A stretch of DNA of 64,000 nucleotides from Hyperoodon ampullatus (Eukaryota > Chordata > Mammalia > Artiodactyla > Ziphiidae): contig OX457057.1 of NCBI GenBank assembly GCA_949752795.1, positions 5,260,632 to 5,324,631 of the forward strand, written 5' to 3'. Within the stretch, counting starts at the first letter, position 1. Every line of letters starts with the position of its first letter. The position numbers and the translations under genes were made by a program. The notes beneath the pieces were generated by a model. The model was given only the letters and a program-made list of their open reading frames with translations, did not search any database and was not told the origin of the DNA. Shown here piece by piece: positions 23,567 through 33,937 of this stretch.

Positions 23567-23780
23567 GGGCTTCCCTGGTGGCGCAGTGGTTGGGAGTCCG
23601 CCTGCCGATGCAGGGGACACGGGTTCGTGCCCCGGTCTGGGAGGATCCCGCGTGCCGCGGAGCGGCTGGGCCCGTTAGCCATGGCCATTGGGCCTGCGCG
23701 TCCGGAGCCTGTGCTCCGCAACGGGAGAAGCCACGACGGTGAGAGGCCCGCGTACTGCAAAAAAAAAAAAAAAAAAAAAA
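23567..23780 (+). mobile_element. CHR-type SINE (long cetacean form), young-looking
   Basis: The A-box-like TGGCGCAGTGGTT and B-box-like GGTTCGTGCCC are intact, followed by the CHR body and an uninterrupted poly(A) of about 27. The 14-bp direct repeat AAAAAATTACCACA flanks it at 23553-23566 and 23781-23794 without mismatch, so it is a comparatively recent insertion. It is not a tRNA gene: the similarity ends after the tRNA-related head. Confidence 0.95.
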
Positions 23781-23967
23781 AAAAAATTACCACAAATATA
23801 GCAGCTTAAAAATGACACACGTTTATTATCTCACAGTTTCTGAGGCTCAGGGCTCTACAAGTGGTTCACCTGAGTCCTCTATATCAGGGTCTCTCACAGG
23901 CTACAATCAACATGCCAGTCAGGGCTGAGGTCTCATCTGGAGGCTCAACTGAGGAGGACCGACTTCT

Positions 23968-24339
23968 TCCTTTTTTTTTAACTTTTAATTTTTATTTATA
24001 TTTTTATTTTTCGCTGCATTGGTTCTTTGTTGCTGCACGTGGGCTTTCTCCAGTGGCGGCGAGTGGGGGCTACTCTTCGTTGCGGTGCGCGGGCTTCTCA
24101 CTGTGGTGGCTTCTCTTTTTGTGGAGCACAGGCTCTAGGTGCGCGGGCTTCAGTAATTGCAGCGTGTGGGCTCAGTAGTTGTGGCTTGCGGGCTCTAGAG
24201 CACAGGCTCAGTAGCTGTGGTGCACAGGCTTAGTTACTCCGTGGCATGTGGGATCTTCCTGGACCAGGGATCAAACCTGTGTCCCCCTCATTGGCAGGTG
24301 GATTCTTAACCACTGCACCACCAGAGAAGTCCCAAGGAA
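23968..24339 (-). mobile_element. Long tRNA-derived SINE of CHR relatives
   Basis: The right end is the complement of the CHR head ('accaccagagaagtccc'). The body has internally repeated 'ggctcagtag' / 'gtggcttgcgggc' phrases and a T-rich left tail. Flanking GACCGACTTCT (23957-23967) and GACCTACTTCT (24340-24350) look like an aged target duplication with one mismatch. Confidence 0.85.
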
Positions 24340-25692
24340 GACCTACTTCTAAGCTTCTTGGTTGATGTAAGAATTTAGTTCCTTGGCAGATGTTGGACTG
24401 AGGTCTTCAGTTTCTAGCTGGCTTTTAGCCAGAAGCCACTTTCGGTTCTTTGCCAAATGGGCCTCTCACAAACAGAAGCTTGTTTCTGCAAAGTATGTGA
24501 GCCAAAAAGATAATAAACAGAGTTTACTAGAAAGATAGGAGTCACAGTCTCTCTTAATCTAACCACAGGAGTGACATTCCATCCCCTTTGATGTATCTTT
24601 TTGATTAGAAGCAAGTCACCAACATGCCCACAAAGAAGAGGTGGGGATTATACAAGGGTATGGATAACAGGAGGTTGAGTTTATTGGGACCATTTTAGAG
24701 TCTAGCTGTCACAGTGGGCTTAATAGCAGATCAGACACTGTAGAAAAAAGATCAGTGAACTGAAGATATAGCAATAGAAACTATTCAAACTAAAGCACCC
24801 AGAGAGGAAAGGGTAGGAGAAAAATAACAGAGACTCAGTGTACTGTGAAACAATATCAAGTGGAGACCTGGACCATAGTGGGAGGGGGAGGGGCGGGGTC
24901 AGCAGAAGATATTTGAAGAAACAGTGGCCAAGATTTTTCCAACTTTGATAAAACTATAAAACTCACAGGTACAAGAAGTTCAGTGAACCCGAACATGAAG
25001 CAGGATAAATATAAATAAAAACACATCAAGTAATATTATAATCAAATTGCTTGAAACCAGCAACAAAGAGGAGACCTTTTAATTAAGCAGAGAAGAAAGG
25101 CACATTACAAAGTTAAGAGCTTTTACTGATTTCTCATCATAAACATGGCAAGCTAGAAGACAAAACATCTTTAAATTGATAAAAGAAAATAAAACTCAAC
25201 CTAGAATTCAATATTCAGTAAACGTATTCTTCAGAAATGAAGATGAAATAAAGGCCTTTTTAGACAGAAATACAAAATGTATTAAAGAAATTTCCTCAGG
25301 CTGAAATAAAATGCTACTAGATGAAAACTCATATTTACACAAAGGAATAAGGAACAGCAGGAGTGATAAATATGTAGGTAAATGTGAAATACTCTCCTTT
25401 TTGTTTTTAAAATTTTCTTCAAAAATATTTGACCAAAACTTATAAAGCTATTGCTCTTAATGGCTATATGAAAAAAGAAGGAAGATCTCAAATAATAACC
25501 TAAATTTCCACCTCAGGAAATTAGAAAAGGAAAAGCAAACTAACCCCAAAGTGTGCAGAGGGAAGGAAATAATAAAGATCAACTTAAATGAAATAGAGAA
25601 TAGAAGAATAATAGAGAAAAATCAATGAACCCAAAAGTTGTTTCTTTCAAATGATCAGCAGATGAGGTACCTTTAGCTAGACTGACAAAAAG

Positions 25693-25727
25693 AGATAGAT
25701 GATAGATAGATAGATAGATAGATAGAA
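25693..25727. repeat. (GATA)n microsatellite
   Basis: Perfect GATA units for about 30 bp inside the old L1 ORF2 region. Confidence 0.95.
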
Positions 25728-28700
25728 GACCCAAATGACTTAAACCAGGAATGAAAGAGGGGACATCACTACTGTCTTTATAGAAATAAAAAGGATTATA
25801 AAGGAATACAATGAACAAGTGTCTACCAACAAATACATAACTTAGATGAAATGGACAAATTCCTAGAAAGATACAGTTACTGAAATTGACTCAAGAAGAA
25901 ATAGAAAATCTGAACAGACTTAAAACAAGGAAAGATAGTAATTTAAAAATCTCCTGACAAAGGAAGGCCAAGGGTCAGAGAGATTCGTTGGTGAATGCTA
26001 GCAAACATTTAAAAAATAGTTAACGTAAGTCATTGACAACCTATTCCAGAATGTAGAAGAGGAGGGAAATTTCAAAGGACTTCAATTGTATCTCAATGCA
26101 CTAGCAAATAAACAGTTTGAAAATCAAATTAAGAAAACAATTTCAGTTATAATAGTGTCAAGAAGAATAAAATACTTAGGAACACATTTCTGACAAGAAG
26201 TATAAGACTTGGGCACTACAGAACATTGTTGAAAGAAAGAAGTTCTAAATAAATGGAAAGACATCCCATGCTGAAGGATCAGAAGACTTAATATTAAGAT
26301 GGCAATAGTCCCCCAACTGATCTACAGATTCAATGTAATCCATATCAAAATCTCAGCTGACATTTTTGCAGAAATCAATACGCTGAACCTAAAATTCATA
26401 TGGAAATGTAAGGGGCCTAGAAAAGTCAATATAATTTTGAAAAAGAAGAACAAAATTGAAGGACTCAAAATTTTCAATTTCATACTTACTATAAAGCTAC
26501 AGTTATCGGGATAGTGTGATACTGGTATAAGGATAGACATATAGATCAATGAAATAAAACTGACAGTCCAGAAATAAACCTTAACATTTATGGTCAATTG
26601 ATTTTCTACAAAGGGGCCAGGACAATATAATCAGGATAGAATAGTCTTTTTTGCAAGGGGTTCTGGGATGACTGGATATACACATGCAAAAAGAGAATTT
26701 GAGCCCCTGCCTTATATCATACACAAAAGTTAACTCAAAGCAGAGCATAGAGCTAAATGTAAGAGCTAAAAATGTAAGTCTTTGAAGAAGATAGAAATAA
26801 ATCTTAGTAATTTTAGTCTGGGAAATGATTTCTTTTATGACACCAAGAGCACAGATGATTAAAGAGAAGACTGATAGGTTGGACTTCATCAAAATTAAAA
26901 GCTTTTGTTCTTCAAAAGGTGCCATCAGGAAAGTCAGAAGGCAACCTGAAGCCTAGGAGAAAACATTTTCAACTTATAAAACTGATAAAATACTTGTATC
27001 TAAAATATATAAAGAATTCTTACAACTTAATAAAAAGAAAAATAGCTCAGTTAAGATGGGCAAAGAATTTGAATAGACATTTCCCCAAAGAAGATATATG
27101 AATGTCTAATAAGCATATGAAAAGATGTTTAACAATATCATTAATCATCAGGGAAATCAAAACCACAGTGAGATACTACTTCACACCCACTAAGATGGCT
27201 ATAATAAAAAAAAGACAGATAATAATAAGTGTTGACAAGGATGTAGAGAAATTGAAATGCTCACACATTGCTGATGGGGTTGTAAAATGGTGCTGCTGCG
27301 GTGGATAACAGTTTGTTAGTTCCTCAAATATTAAACACAGACTTACCGTAAGACCCAAAAATTCCACTCCTAGGTATATACCCAAGAGAAATGAAAACAT
27401 ATATTTATGGAAAAACTTGTACACAGATGTACATAGCAGCATTATTCATAATAGGCAATAAGTGGAAACAACTCAAATGTTGATTGACTGATGAATGGAT
27501 AAATGAAATGTGGTATATTCATATGAGGAAGTGGTTTTTGGTAATAAAAAGGAATGAAGTGCCAATACATGCTAGAACACGGATAAACTGCTAAACGTTA
27601 TTCTGAGTGAAAGAAGCCAGTCACAAAAGACTACATATTATATGATACCATTTATATCAAATGCCCAGAATAGGGACAATCTATAGAGACAGAAAGTAGA
27701 TCACTAGCTTCCTAGGGCTGGAGGTGTGTGTGTTGGATGGGGAGTGACAGCTAATGGGAATAAGGTTTCTTTTTGGGGTGATGAAAATGTTCCAAAATTA
27801 GATTATGATGATTGTTACACAAGGCTGTAAATATACTAAAAATGTTGAGTGTACACTTTAAATGGTGAACTTTACAGTGTGTAAATTATATATCAATAAG
27901 ATAATTGTGTAAAGCAAAAATAATAACAATATATAGAAGCAAAGTGTATGACAACAGTAATACAAAGGAACGCATGGGGAAGTGGAAGCATGTTGTTGAA
28001 AGGTTTTTACATTATTGATGGACTGCTATAATTATTTGAAGATAGAATACTGTGATTAAAAATATATACTGCAAATCCTAGAGCAACCACTAAAAACTAA
28101 GAGAAATAGCCAGCAACCCAGTAGTGGAGATAAAGTGGAAAACTCAAAAAAAAGAAAGAAACAGGACAAATAGAAAACAAGTAGCTAGATGATAGAGATA
28201 AACCCAAACATCTATCATAATTGGCTAAAACATTCCATTGAAAAGCTAGAGATTATCTGAGTGGACACAAAAAGCAAAACCCAACTATATGCTTTCTACA
28301 AGAAACACTTTAATAATAAAGGCACAGATAGATTAGAAGCAAAAAGGTAGAAAAAAGATATAGCGTGCAAACACAAACCATAAAAAAGAGAAAGTGATTG
28401 TATTTTCAAGCAAAGTAGACTTCAGAACAAGGACTATTACTAAAAAATAAGGAGAGACATTTTGTAATAAAAGGTTCATCCAGAAGACGTAACAGTTCTA
28501 AATGTATGTGCACCTAATTACATAGCTTCAAAATACATGCCAAAGTGACAGAACCGAAAGGAGGAATAAATAAATTCACAATTGTAGTGGGACACATCAA
28601 CATTCCTTTCTCAGTGATGAGCAAAACAGATAGGAAATCAGTAAGGACGTGGAAAACTTGAATAATGCTATCAACCAACTTGATCTAATTGACAGTTTTG

Positions 28701-28813
28701 AAACAAAATACCCAACAATAGAAGAATGTACCTCCTTTCAACTGCACATAGAACACTTACTAATCTAGGCCTTGTGTTATGCTATAGAACAAGTTTCATC
28801 AAATTTAGAAGGA

Positions 28814-29020
28814 CTGGGCTTCCCTGGTGGCGCAGTGATTGAGAGTCCGCCTGCCGATGCAGGGAACGTGGGTTCGTGTTCCAGTCCGGGAAGATCCCAC
28901 ATGCCGCGGAGCGGCTGTGCCCGTGAGCCATGGCCGCTGGGCCTGTGCGTCCAGAGCCTGTGCTCCGCAATGGGAGAGGCCACAACAGTGAGAGGCCTGA
29001 GTACCGCAAAAAAAAAAAAA
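28814..29020 (+). mobile_element. CHR-type SINE (long cetacean form)
   Basis: The complete CHR head and body are followed by a poly(A) of about 14. The flanking direct repeat AAATTTAGAAGGA at 28801-28813 and 29021-29033 is perfect, within the old L1 endonuclease region. Confidence 0.95.
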
Positions 29021-29171
29021 AAATTTAGAAGGATTACTCTCTGTTTCTCTGGCAGTAATTGAATTAATTTAGAGTTTCAGATATAAATTATATATCTGAA
29101 AAATTCCCAAATATTTGGAAATTAAACAACATACTTCTAAGAGTAAAACTTTAAAAAATCACAAAGGAAAC

Positions 29172-29173
<2 letters not shown>

Positions 29174-29213
<40 letters not shown>
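29174..29213. repeat. (TA)n microsatellite
   Basis: About 20 perfect TA units directly abutting the T-rich tail of the antisense SINE. It probably grew from that tail or target site. Confidence 0.95.
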
Positions 29214-29222
<9 letters not shown>

Positions 29223-29416
29223 TTTTCGGTACGGGAGCCTCTCACTGTTGTGGCCTCTCCTGTTGTGGAGCACAGGCTCCGGACACGTAGGCTCAGCAGC
29301 CATGGCTCACGGGCCCAGCCACTCCGCGGCATGTGGGATCTTCCCAGACCAGGGCACGAACCTGTGTCCCCTGCATCGGCAGGCAGACTCTCAACCACTG
29401 CACCACCAGAAAGCCC
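29214..29416 (-). mobile_element. CHR-type SINE (long cetacean form)
   Basis: The complement of CHR runs from the T-tail to 'accaccagaaagccct', with body 'gtggagcacaggctccgg'. The target duplication is obscured by the adjacent TA microsatellite. Confidence 0.9.
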
Positions 29417-30404
29417 TAAAAAATATTTTTAAATGAATGAAAATTAAAACATGACATAAAATTTGTGTGATGCAGCTAAAGCAAATCATAGAAGGAAATT
29501 TATAGTTTTAAATGCTTGTGTTAATTGCTTATATGATATTTACATTTAAAATCAATAAATGTAATTCATAATAACAAAGGTTTAAATGATCTAAGCTTTT
29601 ACATTATGAAGCTAGAAAAAGCAGAGCCAGTGAAAACCAAAGTAGAAAAAAGTGATGGTAAACATAAATGTGAAATCAATGCAATAGTAAATAGAAAAAC
29701 AATTTGTAAATAGACGAACAAAACAAAAGCTGGCTTTCTGCAAGACCAATAAAATGATAAACGTATAGTTAGTCTGATGAGAAACAAATGAGAGAAAACA
29801 CAAAATATTAGTATTATGCACGTAAAAGGAGGCATCACTACAGATGCTACATGCATTAAAGGTAAAATAAAGGAGTACCATGAACAACTTCACAGCAATA
29901 AATTTGTCAACTTAGATGAAATGGACAAATTTCTTGAAAGACAAAATTTATTAAAAATGACACAACAAGAATAGAATATCTGAATAGCTTTGTATTTATT
30001 AAATTGAATTTGTAATTAAAAATCTTCCCATAAGGAAAACTCCTTCATAGTGAGTTCTATTAAACATTTAAGGACAAAAATAATGCTAATCTTACCAAAC
30101 ATTATAGGAGGGTGGAACACTTCTTGGTTAATTTTACGAGACCAATAATACTCTGACACCAAAACTAGACAAAGACATTACAAGAAAACTACAGACCAAT
30201 ATCTCTCATGAACATAAATGTACAAATCCTTAATAGAGTATTAGCAAATGAATGCAGTTGTATGTAAAAAGGACAATACACCATGATCAATGGGGTTAAT
30301 TGCTGGTATGCAAGCTTGGTTTAACACTTGAAGATCAATCAGTGTGATTCACCGTCTTAAAATAACAAAGGATATTAACCATATAATCATATATTCAGGA
30401 TTCA

Positions 30405-30600
30405 TTCAACGAATATTTAAGGACTACTATGAGGCAGGCTTTTTATACTTATACAATTGCTTTCTTGAGTATATTCCTAGGAATGGAATAGTAATGCTGG
30501 GTCAAATTTGTGTCTACGTACAAATTTGATACATATGGCTAGATCGTCCTTTAGAAAGATTGTGTTAATTTCAAATGCACCAATATTTTTGAGGTCCTAC
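30405..30600 (-). mobile_element. Diverged L1 fragment (antisense)
   Basis: 'cctaggaatggaatagtaat' and 'gctgggtcaaatttg' are the complement of L1 3'-terminal sequence, as in 34.2 kb of the intact L1. Confidence 0.5.
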
Positions 30601-30869
30601 TGCTTAACAAATGGGCCCCATCCTGCAGGACTTGGCATAGGGCAGGGTACACAGTCTGTGCCTAGTATTATTAACTTAGTAATGGGTGAAACCTTTTGTG
30701 AAGCAAAAATTATTTGTTGCACATCACTATGGGTGTGTGTAATGCTTCTAGCTCACAGAGAGGAAAGAAAGAGTCCATCCTCAGTGTGGACTCAGTTTTT
30801 GGAGTGAGGTTTCCAACCTGCCATTCAGCCATTTAATAATGATAAAAACTACAACAACAATCAAAGTAA

Positions 30870-31075
30870 TAATGGAAGCTACCATTGATTATGCTAAGTG
30901 CTTTTCATACCTTATCTTAATTTCACAAGAACTCTTGAGATGTTTCACTGATGAAAAACTGAGTCTCAGAGAATTGAACAGTTGCCAAGGTTGCTCAGCT
31001 AGTGAGCAGCAGAGCATGATTCATACGCAAGACGTCCTAACTCCCCAGTGCAGACCTGTTCTCTAACTCCAGTCA
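30870..31075 (+). repeat. MIR SINE
   Basis: 'gctaagtgcttttcatacct', 'gaaaaactgagtctcagaga' and 'gctcagctagtgagcagcag' follow MIR order in plus orientation. Confidence 0.75.
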
Positions 31076-31129
31076 TGGATTTTGACTTTAACTTGTAAGT
31101 CTTCCTTTTCCTAATAGCCTTGGCTTTGG

Positions 31130-31720
31130 AGTTCGTTCATCCAGTCATTCATTCCAGAGATATTTATTGAGCACCTTTCAAGGGCCAGCAGAGTAGGTAG
31201 CGGATAAGGTCCCTGCCCCCACGGAGCTTCCGGTCTGGTAGAGGAGACATAATTTCATCACCTAATTGTGATTAAGGCTGTAAAGGAAAAGTGGAGGAAC
31301 GCTAAGATCTTATAGCAGGAGGATCTGATCTGATCTGAGGATCAGTGAGGGCACCTCTGAAGAAGTGACGTTTCACTGAGATTGCCAGTGAGCAGGGTGG
31401 GGAGGGCAATGAGAAGGGGAGAAGCATTCCTTCAGAGGGAGAACATATACAAAGGCCCTGAGGCACGTGGAAGGATGGGAGCGGGAGGTCAGGCTTGAAG
31501 GCCAGTTAGTGCACTTGGAGCGCAGAGCTTGAAGGGGCAGTGATGAGCCAGCAGAGTCTCAGGGGCTGGGTTAAGGCCTTTGAATTTAGCACTGGAGCAG
31601 CGGGAACCATTGGGAGGTTTTACGTAAGTGAAGAGCGTCATTTTATTGTTTTAAAAACATCGCTTAGGCTGCTGTATGGAGGACTGACTGGGGTGGAGTG
31701 AGGATTCAGATAGGAGGGGC
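31130..31720 (-). mobile_element. L2 LINE 3' fragment
   Basis: Complement of L2 in order: 'tcattcattccagagatatt', 'aaaggccctgaggcacg', 'ttgaaggccagttagtgcac', 'aaccattgggaggttttac' and 'cgcttaggctgctgtatgga'. This is the longest L2 run in the window. Confidence 0.75.
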
Positions 31721-33590
31721 TTCTTCATTCTTCACAACAGGTGGGCTGGCTCCTCCTTTTTCCTTTCTCTCTTCCTTTTCTGTTCTGCTTACTTTCTTCT
31801 CCCTCTTCTGTTTTACTATTCTGGGCCCCCAGCATCAGAATTGAGAGGCTACAGATGGCTTGGGTCTTAGAGCAGAGAAGCCAGGGGACCGGCAGCCCCA
31901 AAAGCTGTCATATGTCACGCAAGTCATCCTTCCAGAGCCGCAGCTACCTTCCAGGCAGAATGTCAAGCAGCTTGGTACGCGGAGCAGCTGCTCCGAGTGG
32001 CTCTGAGCATTGTCAGAACATCATAAACAAAACGCTCAGGTTTCTGCAGAGATAACCTCCTGGCCTCCACCCCCGTGCTTCCCCTGCTGTGGGCCAGGAT
32101 TTCTCTTCCAGCATCTGTTTTCGGTACTTCCAAAGCCCTCAGTGAGGGGCTTTGGGACGCCGTGGAGCCTGCAGGCTAAAATGCCCGGCCAACGTAGGAG
32201 CAGGTACTCCCTACGTCTGTTCTCAGGAATGAGAAGAAGCCTGAACCACAGCCTCCGTTACTGAAGCAGAGCCCAGGCCCAGAGAGAAAGGACATGCCCA
32301 GCAGGATCCTTATCATCCCGGAGCCCCACAGCTAGGAAGGGAGAGCAGGGAGCACTCTTCGTGCTGTGCCAGGCAGGCCCAGAGGGGAGGACGTGCCCTG
32401 CATCAGGAGAGGAGCCCTTGGTTGCTGCAGAAACCTTGCAGCACCTATAAAGGCCATTCAGCCCTCCTTGGATGCTTTTATTCCTGTAAATGTCAGAAAT
32501 TCCTGGCCTTAAAACAAAAACAAAAAACCAAACCAGTGACCATGATCTTCCTAGCCTCAACATAGCCATGCCTCTTGCCCACCTGGGTGCCTGGCCTCAT
32601 GCTAATTTCTTCCACCCTGTCTGGCTGGCCGGTCAGTGGAAGCTGTCTGGTTTTCTGAATGGTCCCCACCAGGAAGAAAACTGAAGGATTCATGTAAATA
32701 GCTTCCCCTTGGTTCATTCGAGGGAGTGCTGGAATGATTCCCAATCCCCCTGCTTATATGATAAGACCCTCCAGTCCTAAGGACAAAAGTACTGGGTTCA
32801 GCAAAGACTGACGTTATGAGGGGGCTTCTGCAGCAGCAGCCCAGCTCTAGACTCTGAGTGGCAGCATATGGAGGAAGGGTGGGCTCATGGTGCCAGGTGG
32901 GGGTCGAGAAGAGGGATCAAGGGCAAGCTCTTCTTAGGGAGGCGGCCTCCTAATGGCTGGGTAGCACAGGTTTGCAGTAACTGCTCAGGTAATTGCTTTG
33001 TAATTTACTGCATCACCTTCTTCCTGTTTAATAGATAGCATGAATAAAACCAACCTGCATGTGGTGGGATTGTAATTCAAATTCCATTGACGATGGCTGC
33101 ACATTTTTCATTTAGCATGTAAAGGCAGTTTCTATGTAAATTATTTCGGAAGATTCTCCATGGGCTAATGACATGATTGTCTGGATGGATTGAAATTGTC
33201 TGAGTAATTGATACTACAATGGCAGGGTGCATCTTGGAGAAAGAAATTGGCACTGTAACTTGTACCCTTTTTTAAAATTAGTATTATTAAAGTCAAATGA
33301 GGAGAGGACTGCTGAAAAGCAAAAACAAATATTCATAAACAAGAATCCAAAAGGTGACACATTTGTTTTGAATTAAAGGGCCAAATTCTCTAAAAACACA
33401 GAATTAATGATTCCATTGATGAACTTTCCAGTGAAAAATTATTAGTACTGGCAAACATGGAGATATTCTCTTTGCACATCCCCCAATCAGCCGTTTTTTC
33501 CATCTGAACACAGGGCTCCTCTATTTCTAGCCCCCTGCTGGCAGCAGAAATTATATTAAAGACATTAGTTCAGTTTTTAAAACACAGACT
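31721..33590. other. CAMTA1: Repeat-poor intron left of the intact L1
   Basis: No exon is recognised. The part 32990-33560 is AT-rich with repeated homeodomain-like cores (TAATTG, TTAATGATT, AGTAATTG) and few CpGs. It looks like a possible conserved non-coding element. The intact L1 lies immediately to the right. Confidence 0.5.
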
Positions 33591-33671
33591 CGTAACTTTT
33601 TTTTTTTTTTTTATTAGTTTCTGCTTTATAACAAAGTGAATCAGTCATACATATACATCTGTTCCCACATC

Positions 33672-33721
33672 CCCTCCCTCATGCATCTCCCTCCCTCCCA
33701 CCCTCCCCATCCCACCCCTCC
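33672..33721 (-). repeat. G-rich tract in L1 3' UTR
   Basis: On the L1 sense strand this is runs of G2-G4 separated by A or T (complement of ctccctccctcccaccctcc). G-rich quadruplex-capable tracts in the 3' UTR are a known feature of mammalian L1. Confidence 0.8.
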
Positions 33722-33937
33722 AGGCGGTCACAAAGCACCGAGCTGATCTCCCTGTGCTCTGCGGCTGCTTCCCACTATCTATCTACCTTACGTTTGGTAG
33801 TGTATATATGTCCATGCCTCTCTTTCCCTTTGTCACAGCTTACCCTTCCCCTTCCCCATATCCTCAAGTCCATTCTCAAGTAGGTCTGTGTCTTTATTCC
33901 CGTTTTACCCCTAGGTTCTTCATGACATTTTTTTTTT

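Larger units (their letters stand above)
23529..24714. mobile_element. Older interspersed repeat inserted in L1, itself carrying two SINEs
   Basis: The sequence starts 'tattagttaaagattgatg' and continues, after a SINE, with 'ccacaaatatagcagc', 'gtttattatctcacagtttc' and 'ctctcacaggctacaatc'. A related copy lies at 53567-53990 with the same start. L1 ORF1 text is continuous across the two edges. Family unassigned. Confidence 0.65.
23100..27925 (+). mobile_element. Ancient L1, ORF1 to 3' end, decayed and interrupted
   Basis: L1 landmarks appear in sense order. ORF1-like text ('gaagacaaggactttaaaac', 'gatttaaaggacaagatgaa') lies at 23.3-23.5 kb and resumes at 24.72 kb ('agcagatcagacactgtag'). 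The inter-ORF region is near 25.3 kb, ORF2-like text runs over 25.5-26.1 and 26.3-27.6 kb, and a 3' UTR-like end is near 27.9 kb. The endonuclease part and core reverse transcriptase are mostly missing, so internal deletions occurred. Frames are broken by many stops. A 1.2-kb nested insertion interrupts it at about 23529-24714. Confidence 0.75.
27990..30395 (+). mobile_element. Second ancient L1 fragment (inter-ORF, endonuclease, RT start)
   Basis: L1 inter-ORF text ('cctagagcaaccactaaaaa') is near 28.08 kb. Endonuclease-coding text follows ('caactatatgctttctacaa', 'atgtatgtgcacctaattac'), then sequence after the endonuclease ('caaatatttggaaattaaac'). RT-proximal text ('caatatctctcatgaacata') is near 30.2 kb. 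All reading frames are broken. SINEs interrupt at 28814-29020 and 29214-29416. Confidence 0.75.

Noticed and set aside
23567..23640. A tRNA gene
   Set aside because: The A- and B-box-like motifs belong to the SINE head. No cloverleaf with a proper acceptor stem continues, and the copy has a poly(A) tail and TSD.
25690..25730. A CRISPR-like or regulatory array
   Set aside because: It is a simple GATA microsatellite, with no spacers.
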